From Candidatus Saccharibacteria bacterium UBA6039 (lineage in GTDB: Bacteria > Patescibacteriota > Saccharimonadia > Saccharimonadales > Saccharimonadaceae): a DNA stretch of 19,203 nucleotides. The position numbers were made by a program, and so were the translations under genes. Of the stretch, positions 5,676-11,593 are shown piece by piece. The notes under the pieces were generated by a model. That model made no database searches and was not told the DNA's origin. It saw nothing but the letters and a program-made list of their open reading frames with translations. Numbering within the stretch: position 1 is the first letter of the stretch; the number at the start of each line of letters is the position of its first letter. The stretch covers positions 1-19,203 of the forward strand of contig DIZB01000031.1 of the NCBI GenBank assembly GCA_002427805.1. The letters are read 5' to 3'.

Positions 5676-5704
5676 GACCTGAGCGAGCAAAGTTCCGACA
5701 GCGG

Positions 5705-5723
5705 CTAGTGCGCTGTACTACAG
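5705..5723 (+). repeat. right short direct repeat
   Basis: CTAGTGCGCTGTACTACAG, partner of 5247-5265. Its left side (AGTTCCGACAGCGG from 5691) recalls a decayed cassette core. Confidence 0.55.
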
Positions 5724-5735
5724 ATAGATCATCAG

Positions 5736-5763
5736 AGACGTCAGGTCCTGGCGTCTTTTTTTA
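5736..5763 (+). terminator. terminator with long T-tract
   Basis: AGACGTCA, loop GGTCC, TGGCGTCT, then a run of T (5756-5762). One G-T wobble. It would end transcription from 5298-5675. Confidence 0.8.
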
Positions 5764-5765
5764 TT

Positions 5766-6119
5766 TTACTGAAAGTGCACGCCGTTCTGTTGCATGGTGC
5801 TTACCCAAGTTTGAACTGTTTTGCGCGTAGGGTCGGCTAGTAGGCCTAATAGCACTCCAATAGCTCCCATAAGTTTGAACGCCACTGTGCGAGCAGAACT
5901 GAAAACAAGAAGAAAATACTGGTCCCGGACGGTAAATTGAATCAATAGTCTCTCTGTTTTTACATTTTGGAGTTGATTTAAGTCAGCCTTGAGAATAAGG
6001 TCACCATGTTTACCTGTTATCTCAATGTGATCTGAATATAAGATAGCCCTTGCGTGTTGTGTCATGCCTGGCCCTCGTTTAGTGCGTATAAATAGCTTGG
6101 TGTCTAATAGTGGTTGCAT
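5766..6119 (-). CDS. small PH-like domain protein, second gene of a minus-strand pair
   Basis: A 117-aa protein made mostly of predicted beta strands (HARAILYSDHIEITGKHGDLILKADLNQL and LLIQFTVRDQYFLLVFSS) and ending in one or two helices, including a hydrophobic AFKLMGAIGVLLGLL stretch (about 80-94). The pattern recalls bacterial PH-like domains that read short peptides or lipids, but identity is uncertain. Its ATG is 13 nt after the stop of the upstream gene and is preceded by AGAGGA 7 nt away. Thus the second gene of this operon uses a Shine-Dalgarno site while the first is leaderless, as expected for a downstream gene in a leaderless-start organism. It probably works with the membrane protein encoded upstream. 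Confidence 0.6.
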   Translation of the reverse strand: MQPLLDTKLFIRTKRGPGMTQHARAILYSDHIEITGKHGDLILKADLNQLQNVKTERLLIQFTVRDQYFLLVFSSARTVAFKLMGAIGVLLGLLADPTRKTVQTWVSTMQQNGVHFQ

Positions 6120-6132
6120 GTATGTTTCCTCT

Positions 6133-6666
6133 TTAATGTATTAGTAGTGGTACGCCCAGGAAGTCTGCAATTTGCTTTGCCCCAGCGTCAAAAGGTGTTT
6201 TTTGCGGTGCAGTATTAGTGATCGCAATGCGAATACTGCTACTATCACTCATCTGCAGTACGAGCAGATTTTCCGTGAGGTCGTGGTCGCGCGCGAATGG
6301 CGACATAAGGTTTAATACGGGACGAGTCCGTTTTCCTAGCGACACGGCCGTGACGCTGGAACTAGTAAACTGGTGCACATTTCTTTTACGCCCCAAGAGG
6401 CGTCGTAGGTAGTAGGATGATACCCCAGTCTTCGATAGGACGAATGTGCCTGTCGTGAACGTAAGAGCAAGTAAAATACCCAAAACAAAAACGATACCCA
6501 GCACGATATGAGACAGGCTGTAACCAAAGCCAGTCGCATTACCGATAAAGAAGGGTATTGTACTACACACAATGAAAGCGAGTCCAGCGTAGAGCTGTCT
6601 CAGCATTGGGTTTTTACAAACGAGTTGGTCATTAGAAGGATTGATTGTCACAAGGATAGCTCGCAT
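6133..6666 (-). CDS. membrane protein with two helices and a C-terminal beta-rich (PH-like) domain
   Basis: A 177-aa protein. Two membrane helices, about 25-45 (YAGLAFIVCSTIPFFIG) and 50-72 (SLSHIVLGIVFVLGILLALTF), are followed by a soluble part with strands FVLSKTGVSSYYL and NLLVLQMSDSSSIRIAIT. This layout (helical hairpin then PH-like domain) is common in small bacterial membrane PH proteins of unknown function. The ATG is 6 nt after TATACT on the minus strand (6673-6678), so the transcript is leaderless. It forms a two-gene operon with 5766-6119 and runs against the main direction of the array. Exact family not recognised. Confidence 0.65.
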   Translation of the reverse strand: MRAILVTINPSNDQLVCKNPMLRQLYAGLAFIVCSTIPFFIGNATGFGYSLSHIVLGIVFVLGILLALTFTTGTFVLSKTGVSSYYLRRLLGRKRNVHQFTSSSVTAVSLGKRTRPVLNLMSPFARDHDLTENLLVLQMSDSSSIRIAITNTAPQKTPFDAGAKQIADFLGVPLLIH

Positions 6667-6804
6667 GTCCCTAGTATACCGTATACGTCAGAACTTACAG
6701 AAGAATCCCTTAACGGATTTCGGCACTACCTGTCAGATACTCTCGGCCTTGACGAAGATGCGGCAAACAACGAAGTATCGAAAGCGATCGAGCTCTCACG
6801 ATAG
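6667..6804 (+). pseudogene. 5'-truncated ORF fragment ending at repeat R13
   Basis: From 6667 the frame reads a plausible acidic helical peptide (SELTEESLNGFRHYLSDTLG, then LDEDAANNEVSKAIELSR) with a TAG stop 11 nt before R13, exactly like intact cassettes. No ATG, GTG or TTG start exists in 6667-6750, and further upstream the frame is antisense to the membrane gene. I infer that the 5' end was lost when the minus-strand pair (5766-6666) arrived. A real gene with a non-standard start cannot be excluded. Confidence 0.4.
6673..6678 (-). promoter_or_regulatory. -10 of the minus-strand membrane operon
   Basis: TATACT read on the minus strand, 6 nt before the ATG at 6666. Confidence 0.6.
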
Positions 6805-6815
6805 TCTTTCGAGAG

Positions 6816-6841
6816 TTCTAAGCTCCTCCACTAGAGCTGCC
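6816..6841 (+). repeat. cassette repeat R13 (26 bp)
   Basis: TTCTAAGCTCCTCCACTA then GAGCTGCC; one base shorter than the standard core and with a perfect AGCTC/GAGCT inverted repeat. Confidence 0.78.
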
Positions 6842-6862
6842 GAATTCACGGCTTTTACAGCA

Positions 6863-6871
6863 TGTTATACT
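6863..6871 (+). promoter_or_regulatory. extended -10 of the DUF1304 gene
   Basis: TGT followed by TATACT, 6 nt before the ATG at 6878. Confidence 0.65.
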
Positions 6872-6877
6872 TATATC

Positions 6878-7270
6878 ATGTTCGTAATGAGCCTCTTTTT
6901 CGCTATTCTAGCAAGCTTGATCCATGTGTATATCTTTGTCTTGGAGTCACTACTTTGGACGACACCAAAAGTACGTGCTTTGTTCAGTACCTCAAAAACA
7001 CAAGCAGAATTGTCAAAATCGCTGGCATTTAACCAGGGCTTTTATAATTTATTCCTTGCGATTGCAGGTATTACTGGAGTTGGTCTAGTAATTGCTGGCA
7101 GCAATACAATCGGTCTGACACTTATTGTTAGTGCAGCAAGCTCGATGGTATTAGCCGCATCTGTACTAGGACTCAGTGATAATACAAAGATCCGTTCGGC
7201 AATTGTTCAAGCTCTATTTCCGGTTCTAGCATTGGCATTCCTGCTGATATACTCCGTAAACCTCAGATAA
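6878..7270 (+). CDS. DUF1304 family membrane protein
   Basis: A 130-aa protein with four predicted membrane helices: about 1-22, 54-76, 78-98 and 107-126. The N-terminal LIHVYIFVLESLLWTTPKVR (residues 14-33) and the SLAFNQGFYNLFLA segment (about 47-60) are characteristic of DUF1304, a family of small inner-membrane proteins of unknown function found widely in bacteria. Length matches the family. The start at 6878 is preferred to upstream in-frame codons because TATACT (6866-6871) stands exactly 6 nt before this ATG. It follows repeat R13, and R14 follows 32 nt after its stop. Confidence 0.82.
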   Translation: MFVMSLFFAILASLIHVYIFVLESLLWTTPKVRALFSTSKTQAELSKSLAFNQGFYNLFLAIAGITGVGLVIAGSNTIGLTLIVSAASSMVLAASVLGLSDNTKIRSAIVQALFPVLALAFLLIYSVNLR

Positions 7271-7302
7271 TACAATACGATGTTCTCTTGGGTTGGTAAA
7301 AG

Positions 7303-7329
7303 TTCGAAGCTCATCCAAAAGTGGCTAAG
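7303..7329 (+). repeat. cassette repeat R14
   Basis: TTCGAAGCTCATCCAAAA then GTGGCTAAG, followed by GCTTATGTTT, a variant of the inverted box. Confidence 0.7.
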
Positions 7330-7339
7330 CTGCTTATGT

Positions 7340-7858
7340 TTATAGTGAAGATTCGCGACCAGTCATATCATCTCTCACATTACGCAGGAGAGCTCTTATG
7401 CGTATATCTGGGGATGGCGTACCTGTTTTAAACCTAGTTATAAAGTCTGGCGCGTTCATAATAACCATGTGTGGTGTGCTGTCGTAATCAACCTCGAGAG
7501 TCTCGATAACGTCGTCTTCAAATTGCTCAGGTGGCATATCACCTACAAGATTAAACTCAAAACGTTTTACGGCTATCTGCGCCATTTTACTATGTGTTAC
7601 TCCTATAACTCTTTCTACGTGTAGGGAGGGCTGACGTAGATCAAGATAATGAGCAACTTGAGCAAGTGCGCCTTCAATACGGTCAATACTAAGGAACTCT
7701 CTCACTGTCATGTCATCATCATCCACATGCAATTGTAAACATACCTCTTCAGGATGAAGCTGTAGAGTACCGTCTGGTGAGTAGTATGGAGCAACGAGAG
7801 GTGTGTTCGTTTCCTCTGCGCTAATGCCACCAACTTCAATGGTATAGGGATATGTCAT
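7340..7858 (-). CDS. hypothetical 172-aa soluble protein (minus-strand cassette)
   Basis: An acidic soluble protein, not recognised. It begins MTYPYTIEVGGISAEE, carries an aspartate run (HVDDDDMTVREFL, about 44-56), and a central segment HSKMAQIAVKRFEFNLVGDM. No signal peptide or membrane helix is seen. The ATG at 7858 is preferred over a TTG two codons upstream because the minus-strand -10 TATAGT (7868-7873) lies only 3 nt before that TTG but 9 nt before the ATG. It is transcribed against the array, yet the repeats on both sides (R14, R15) keep the + orientation, so the gene, not the repeats, is reversed within its slot. Confidence 0.65.
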   Translation of the reverse strand: MTYPYTIEVGGISAEETNTPLVAPYYSPDGTLQLHPEEVCLQLHVDDDDMTVREFLSIDRIEGALAQVAHYLDLRQPSLHVERVIGVTHSKMAQIAVKRFEFNLVGDMPPEQFEDDVIETLEVDYDSTPHMVIMNAPDFITRFKTGTPSPDIRIRALLRNVRDDMTGRESSL

Positions 7859-7867
7859 AAACAATGA

Positions 7868-7873
7868 ACTATA
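7868..7873 (-). promoter_or_regulatory. -10 of the 172-aa hypothetical gene
   Basis: TATAGT on the minus strand, 9 nt before the ATG at 7858. Confidence 0.5.
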
Positions 7874-7923
7874 CGATTAATTGGCTATTTATGCAAGCAT
7901 AAGTGATCATGTATTGAGAAAAG

Positions 7924-7950
7924 TTCTAAGCTCGTTTACTGATGGCTGTC
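7924..7950 (+). repeat. cassette repeat R15
   Basis: TTCTAAGCTCGTTTACTG then ATGGCTGTC, followed by AAGCATAATG. Confidence 0.78.
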
Positions 7951-7987
7951 AAGCATAATGATAAGAGTCTCTGTTTCAAAGGCATTT

Positions 7988-7996
7988 TGTTATGAT
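7988..7996 (+). promoter_or_regulatory. extended -10 of the P-loop kinase gene
   Basis: TGT followed by TATGAT, 6 nt before the ATG at 8003. A weak relative of the AGTCTCC hairpin precedes it (7967-7984). Confidence 0.65.
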
Positions 7997-8002
7997 TAAA
8001 AT

Positions 8003-8536
8003 ATGAAACTCGTAATTATAAATGGACTTCCAGGAACTGGAAAAACAACAATTGCTAAGCCTTTGGCTGATAAACTGAATTTCCCTCTCATTGCAAAAGA
8101 TACTGTTAAAGAATTCTTGTTTGACACTATTGGTACAGGCGACAGAGAATGGTCAAAAATTCTTGGAAAAGCATCTAGTGAATTCATATATAACCTAACT
8201 GATGATTTGCTTTCGAAAGGATACTCAGTCGTCATTGAAAGCGCATTTGAGCTTTCGTTTGCTAAACCTATAATTCAAAGCTACATCGATAAATACAATG
8301 CTGACGTATTTGAAATATATTGTTTTACTCAGAAAAAAATTAGAAGGCAAAGATTCGAAGCTCGAAATAAATCTGGAGAGCGGCATATTGGGCATAATGA
8401 TCATGTCAATTACCTTAGCAATGATGAAGATGAGCCAATTGAAAAATACTCAGCTATAGGACTAGGCAAACAAATAAGACTCGATACTACCTTAACGCAA
8501 ATTAATGTGGATAGTCTAATCAAAGAAATAAAATAG
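8003..8536 (+). CDS. P-loop kinase / AAA_33-type ATPase
   Basis: A 177-aa single-domain P-loop protein. Walker A is G8-LPGTGK-T15 near the N-terminus, typical of small-molecule kinases (AAA_33, chloramphenicol phosphotransferase-like and zeta-toxin-like folds). Residues 33-43 (DTVKEFLFDTI) form the substrate-side helix after strand 2, VVIESAF (about 76-82) corresponds to strand 3 with its acidic residue, and IRRQRFEARNKSGERHIGH (about 113-131) is an arginine-rich lid. It would transfer the ATP gamma-phosphate to an unknown substrate. The distal lid HIGHNDH resembles AAA_33 members. Leaderless start; the TAG stop is fused directly to repeat R16. Confidence 0.82.
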   Translation: MKLVIINGLPGTGKTTIAKPLADKLNFPLIAKDTVKEFLFDTIGTGDREWSKILGKASSEFIYNLTDDLLSKGYSVVIESAFELSFAKPIIQSYIDKYNADVFEIYCFTQKKIRRQRFEARNKSGERHIGHNDHVNYLSNDEDEPIEKYSAIGLGKQIRLDTTLTQINVDSLIKEIK

Positions 8537-8563
8537 TTCTAAGCTCGTCCATTAGCGGCTGCC
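8537..8563 (+). repeat. cassette repeat R16
   Basis: TTCTAAGCTCGTCCATTA then GCGGCTGCC, starting directly after the TAG stop of the kinase gene; followed by CTAAGCATTTTC. Confidence 0.85.
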
Positions 8564-8607
8564 CTAAGCATTTTCACCTCCCTTAACACAGTGGTTTTAT
8601 AGTAATT

Positions 8608-8616
8608 TGGTATACT
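8608..8616 (+). promoter_or_regulatory. extended -10 of Nudix gene 2
   Basis: TGG followed by TATACT, 6 nt before the ATG at 8623. Confidence 0.65.
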
Positions 8617-8622
8617 TACAAG

Positions 8623-9072
8623 ATGCAAGACAGAACGTCATACGGCGATATTGACCAAAGTGCAATAGGGCGCAAAAATGACTATCTTTTTCGCTTATCG
8701 ATTAAGGCGCTAATTCAAAATGATGACGGTGAAATATTGGTTGTAAAAGAGACTGGTAGGGACTGGTGGGATCTTCCTGGAGGTGGAATGGATCATGAGG
8801 AATCTATAAAGGATGCGATAGCTCGCGAACTCAAAGAAGAAGTTAATTTAAGCGGAGATTTTACCTACAAAGTTATCTCAGTCGATGAACCTGCTTTTCT
8901 AGATCATGCGAACCTATGGCAGGTACGGCTGGTCTTTCTTGTTAAACCTGACGTAATGCAATTTAGTCCTGGTGAAGACGGTGATGACTTGACATTCATA
9001 AAGCCAAACGCTCTTCGCGATTCGGCGAATGGAGCTGAGCGAATGGTCTATCAATATTCGAAACTAGTTTGA
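8623..9072 (+). CDS. Nudix hydrolase (cassette 2)
   Basis: A 149-aa Nudix hydrolase unrelated in detail to the one at 635. After WWDLPGG the Nudix box runs G54, E60, R68-E69-L70, E72-E73, with the usual final glycine replaced by N75 (EEVNL). The catalytic glutamates are all present, so activity is plausible. An N-terminal extension of about 20 residues (QDRTSYGDIDQSAIGRKNDY) precedes the first strand. Substrate is not predictable. Leaderless after TATACT; it ends in TGA, 10 nt before R17. Confidence 0.88.
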   Translation: MQDRTSYGDIDQSAIGRKNDYLFRLSIKALIQNDDGEILVVKETGRDWWDLPGGGMDHEESIKDAIARELKEEVNLSGDFTYKVISVDEPAFLDHANLWQVRLVFLVKPDVMQFSPGEDGDDLTFIKPNALRDSANGAERMVYQYSKLV

Positions 9073-9082
9073 GAGCCTAAAG

Positions 9083-9109
9083 TTCTAATCTCATCCACTA
9101 TGGGCTGCC
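9083..9109 (+). repeat. cassette repeat R17 (box inverted)
   Basis: TTCTAATCTCATCCACTA then TGGGCTGCC. The following 12 bases GCGCTTATGCTT (9110-9121) are the exact reverse complement of the box after R4 and R10. Confidence 0.85.
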
Positions 9110-9130
9110 GCGCTTATGCTTTTTGCAGAA

Positions 9131-9153
9131 AGTCTCCGTTTTGGAGGCTTTTT
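9131..9153 (+). terminator. AGTCTCC/GGAGGCT terminator
   Basis: AGTCTCC, loop GTTTT, GGAGGCT, then TTTTT leading straight into the next extended -10. Confidence 0.7.
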
Positions 9154-9161
9154 GTTATGAT
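9153..9161 (+). promoter_or_regulatory. extended -10 of the HD-domain gene
   Basis: TGT followed by TATGAT, 6 nt before the ATG at 9168; the first T is shared with the terminator T-tract. Confidence 0.68.
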
Positions 9162-9167
9162 GAGGAT

Positions 9168-9806
9168 ATGAAGTCAGAACCCTCCGAAAACGTTGAAGAA
9201 GCACATAATCATTTACTTGCTCTAGGTGAATTAGTTATTAAGTTTGCAAGAGTGACAAGAGCACCGAGGTTTCCTGACGGGGCGAGAGAAACGGATGTAG
9301 AGCATAGTTTTCATCTTGCTCTCTCAGCAACCGAACTGGCAGCTAGTTACTTCCCTGCGCTTGATGCAGGATTAGTTGCCCAGTTCAGTTTAGTTCACGA
9401 TTTACCAGAAGTAAACGTAGGGGATGTATGGACATTTGGTATCAGTAATGAAGATAGGGAAAAGAAAGAAGCAGCAGAGCGCGAATCGACCAAAAAACTT
9501 TTAAAAGAGCTACCACCGCATACGGCATCACTATTAAAGAGATACGAAGACCAAGAAGAAAAAGAAGCACTCTTCGTACGATTTGTTGATAAAATGCTTC
9601 CCGCTATTATAAATTATTGGAGCAAAGAAGCCGGTTCGTTCCTCGATGATTACAACGGACATGACAGAGTAGAATTGCACCGAAGGACGCAACAGTGGCT
9701 CTCAGAGCTTACATCGAGATTCCCCCAATATCCGTTCTTGCATAGTGTGCTAGAAATGCTCGACTCGACATCCGAAGAATCGGTGTTTGCCCATCTGAAG
9801 AAATAA
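9168..9806 (+). CDS. HD-domain phosphohydrolase, YfbR-like
   Basis: A 212-aa HD-superfamily metal-dependent phosphohydrolase. The metal ligands are visible in order: H46 (VEHSFH), H77-D78 (VHDLPEVNVGD) and D141 (VRFVDKMLP). The E-x-N-x-GD region after HD is the pattern of YfbR/YGK1-type enzymes, which dephosphorylate deoxynucleoside 5'-monophosphates, so a nucleotide-pool role is likely. The start at 9168 is chosen because TATGAT ends 6 nt upstream; an upstream in-frame codon at 9123 would place the terminator hairpin inside the coding region. Repeat R18 begins 3 nt after the TAA stop. It is the fourth nucleotide-type enzyme of the array. Confidence 0.8.
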   Translation: MKSEPSENVEEAHNHLLALGELVIKFARVTRAPRFPDGARETDVEHSFHLALSATELAASYFPALDAGLVAQFSLVHDLPEVNVGDVWTFGISNEDREKKEAAERESTKKLLKELPPHTASLLKRYEDQEEKEALFVRFVDKMLPAIINYWSKEAGSFLDDYNGHDRVELHRRTQQWLSELTSRFPQYPFLHSVLEMLDSTSEESVFAHLKK

Positions 9807-9809
9807 AAG

Positions 9810-9836
9810 TTCGAAACTCATCAACTAAGGACTGGC
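9810..9836 (+). repeat. cassette repeat R18 (box inverted)
   Basis: TTCGAAACTCATCAACTA then AGGACTGGC, followed by TGTAAGCTCTATCC; TAAGCTCTA is the reverse complement of TAGAGCTTA after R5. Confidence 0.78.
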
Positions 9837-10018
9837 TGTAAGCTCTATCCTGTGATGTATACGGGCGGTATGAAGCATACGCTACAGTAAAACCAGCTCT
9901 ACTGCACTCGTAGCGACAGACACTGCATTAGTTATGGTCTTATCGCCACATTCGATATATCCATAATAGGATATGAATATTAGTCTAATTTGTTAGTAAA
10001 CTAGCATAAACGGTACAA
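9837..10018. other. intergenic region upstream of the regulator
   Basis: About 230 bp separate the HD gene from the regulator at 10068. It carries only short ORFs. The Crp-type operator is at its right end; nothing else is recognised. Confidence 0.5.
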
Positions 10019-10034
10019 TGTGCGCAAACGCACG
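10019..10034 (+). promoter_or_regulatory. Crp/Fnr-type operator 1
   Basis: TGTG-N8-CACG with perfect GTGCG/CGCAC arms. The centre (10026.5) is exactly -41.5 from the A of the ATG at 10068, the expected leaderless start. Confidence 0.65.
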
Positions 10035-10055
10035 CTATAAAGTATGTAATGCGTA

Positions 10056-10061
10056 TATAGT
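10056..10061 (+). promoter_or_regulatory. -10 of the Crp/Fnr regulator
   Basis: TATAGT, 6 nt before the ATG at 10068; the intervening AGAGGT is too close to act as a normal ribosome site. Confidence 0.6.
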
Positions 10062-10067
10062 AGAGGT

Positions 10068-10739
10068 ATGACTATCGGTAAAATGTCTGAAGCAATCGAA
10101 CGACAAGATAGGAATATTATCTCTTATTTTAGCGAGAGTCCGGTCACTAAATTCTCGTACGGCGAAACGGTCATTAGCGGGTTCGATGAACCAAGTGGCG
10201 TCTATATGATCAAGAAAGGCTTTGTGAAGGCATATTCTACCTCACATGATGGACATGCGAACCTTCTGCAGATTCACGAAGCGGGTGAAATAATACCACT
10301 ACCATGGTCGCTGGATGGTACGCACGTGACCGGTTTATTCTATGAAGCTATGGACGATGTCGAGGTGATAAAATCATCTAAAGATAAATTGCGGATCGCG
10401 ATGGGTAACAATATGTGGCTCACACAGGAAATATTGAACCAAACAGTCAATGTGATTGCCGTGTACACACGGAGAATACAGATCCTCGAGTTTCGATCAG
10501 CACGCGGCAGGGTAATTGCTGAACTCATTCTACTAGCTGACCGATTTGGTAAACTCCAAGGTAACAAAGTCGTTATTAGAGCTCCGATCACTCATCAGGA
10601 CATCGCTGATTCCATTAATATGAACCGCGAAACGGCCAGTCGAGCCCTCGGGCAACTTTTCAACGAAGGACTTGTTGACCAAGTAGATCATTTATTTGCC
10701 ATAGCTAATATGGATAAATTAAAATTATCTCTTAAGTGA
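10068..10739 (+). CDS. Crp/Fnr family transcriptional regulator
   Basis: A 223-aa regulator of the Crp/Fnr family. The N-terminal cyclic-nucleotide-binding-type beta barrel covers about 25-115 (FSYGETVISGFDEPSGVYMIKKG and the following glycine turns). A dimerisation helix (about 118-150) leads to a C-terminal winged helix with ITHQDIADSINMN then R187-E188-T189-A190-S191-R192, the RETxSR recognition helix that reads TGTG half-sites in Crp. No N-terminal cysteine cluster is present, so an oxygen-sensing Fnr mode is unlikely; the ligand is unknown. It has a matching palindrome at -41.5 upstream of itself and another at -41.5 of the downstream gene, so autoactivation and control of 10934-11233 are inferred. 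Confidence 0.88.
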   Translation: MTIGKMSEAIERQDRNIISYFSESPVTKFSYGETVISGFDEPSGVYMIKKGFVKAYSTSHDGHANLLQIHEAGEIIPLPWSLDGTHVTGLFYEAMDDVEVIKSSKDKLRIAMGNNMWLTQEILNQTVNVIAVYTRRIQILEFRSARGRVIAELILLADRFGKLQGNKVVIRAPITHQDIADSINMNRETASRALGQLFNEGLVDQVDHLFAIANMDKLKLSLK

Positions 10740-10796
10740 TCTCTATCTCTGTTATCACTACTGAAAGCATGATAAAACGCTATATATAGCGCTCAG

Positions 10797-10812
10797 TGTG
10801 ACCAAACGCACA
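10797..10812 (+). promoter_or_regulatory. Crp/Fnr-type operator 2
   Basis: TGTG-ACCAAACG-CACA. It shares CAAACGCAC with operator 1. Its centre (10804.5) is -41.5 from the start expected from the -10 at 10834-10839. Confidence 0.6.
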
Positions 10813-10833
10813 TACGTGTGTGTTCAAATCCGC

Positions 10834-10839
10834 TATTAT
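10834..10839 (+). promoter_or_regulatory. -10 of the basic 99-aa gene
   Basis: TATTAT; the expected start near 10846 gives a leader of about 88 nt before the ATG at 10934. Confidence 0.45.
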
Positions 10840-10933
10840 AAAGCTACAAACTATCGGTGCGGATATAGGTGGGGGGTTATAGATCTCAACTGTTAGGTAT
10901 TGTTCTCTATAAAGCTTAAAGAAAGGAACTATT

Positions 10934-11233
10934 ATGATCCACTATTCTCCAGCAAAAAAGAACAGACACCAAAACGAGTACAAAACACCCGCCCAGGTAT
11001 ATCTCTACGAGGAACATACGCCATACAAAAAGTCGTTAGCTCACGTATCCGCAGAAACTAAAGCCGAGCTTAATGATGACATCTATGTTATGCGGCGACA
11101 TTTTAGGCACACCGTTAAAAAACTAGGTCGTCGTCTTTACTATACTAATTGGATGAAGAATATCCCCGAAAGCGATGGGTCTAATGAGCAGATAAGACTT
11201 CACTCACGACATGCTAAGGCTCAGCTCAATTAG
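10934..11233 (+). CDS. small basic protein, unknown
   Basis: A 99-aa, strongly basic and histidine-rich protein (for example MRRHFRHTVKKLGRRLYYTNW at about 53-73, written here within one helix). No membrane segment or known domain. Its composition would suit nucleic-acid binding, but that is only inference. It has a good Shine-Dalgarno site, AAAGGA at 10922-10927, 6 nt before the ATG, and a long leader, unlike the leaderless cassettes. Operator 2 at -41.5 suggests activation by the Crp/Fnr protein encoded just upstream. Confidence 0.65.
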   Translation: MIHYSPAKKNRHQNEYKTPAQVYLYEEHTPYKKSLAHVSAETKAELNDDIYVMRRHFRHTVKKLGRRLYYTNWMKNIPESDGSNEQIRLHSRHAKAQLN

Positions 11234-11580
11234 CGTTCCGGATGATTATTATAGTGACAGTTAGCAAGGATCTCCTTTTAAGTAGCATTGATACTGTAGC
11301 CAAAGTTACTACATTAATTTATGTCCTTTTCATTACTACCGTGTATCTAATATCACACTAAAAAAATGAGCGCTATTTGCAGGCTCTCACTAACACAATG
11401 GAGGTAGGTTACTTTACACGGTGTTAGCTGCTTTATATTTGACGAGCCAAGAACTACGTGAGGTGGCATTTTCATACTCTTGTTATGTTACATATATGGG
11501 ATGTGTTTTTGCGCACATATAAAACACATTTAAGATTGCTGCGGACTTATAAAGATCGTTGCTATCCAGACGCGTGACTC
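11234..11580. other. intergenic region with one operator-like site
   Basis: About 360 bp without a convincing gene. It holds an inverted repeat CTAACAC (11390-11396) / GTGTTAG (11421-11427) and the third TGTG-N8-CACA site. An ATG at 11496 follows TGTTATGTT by 6 nt but opens only an 8-codon frame. Confidence 0.45.
11502..11517 (+). promoter_or_regulatory. Crp/Fnr-type operator 3
   Basis: TGTG-TTTTTGCG-CACA; on the minus strand it reads close to operator 1. It has no -10 at the -41.5 distance on either strand; it lies 84.5 nt before the ATG at 11594. Confidence 0.4.
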
Positions 11581-11581
11581 T

Positions 11582-11587
11582 TATGCT
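11582..11587 (+). promoter_or_regulatory. -10 of the 50-aa ORF
   Basis: TATGCT, exactly 6 nt before the ATG at 11594. Confidence 0.4.
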
Positions 11588-11593
11588 TAATGG

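Noticed and set aside
6508..6804. 98-aa + strand ORF across the divergent junction
   Set aside because: Its first half is antisense to the membrane gene at 6133-6666 and not protein-like; only the part from 6667 is kept, as a fragment.
280..9836. Standard integron attC sites
   Set aside because: The repeats lack the RYYYAAC ... GTTRRRY arrangement; GTT lies on the left of the core rather than the right, and no integron integrase is present.
280..9836. Conserved RNA hairpin (AGCTC pairing with GGGCT) inside the repeat
   Set aside because: Pairing is good in R1, R4, R5 and R13, but R6 and R18 change both arms without restoring pairs, and R7, R16 and R17 break it. The changes do not show compensation, so a DNA site is more likely than a structured RNA.
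280..9836. CRISPR array
   Set aside because: Repeats are separated by whole genes of hundreds of bases, not by uniform short spacers.
10018..10071. 17-codon leader ORF overlapping the Crp/Fnr start (ATGA)
   Set aside because: It runs through the operator and the -10 box and has no promoter of its own at a suitable distance.
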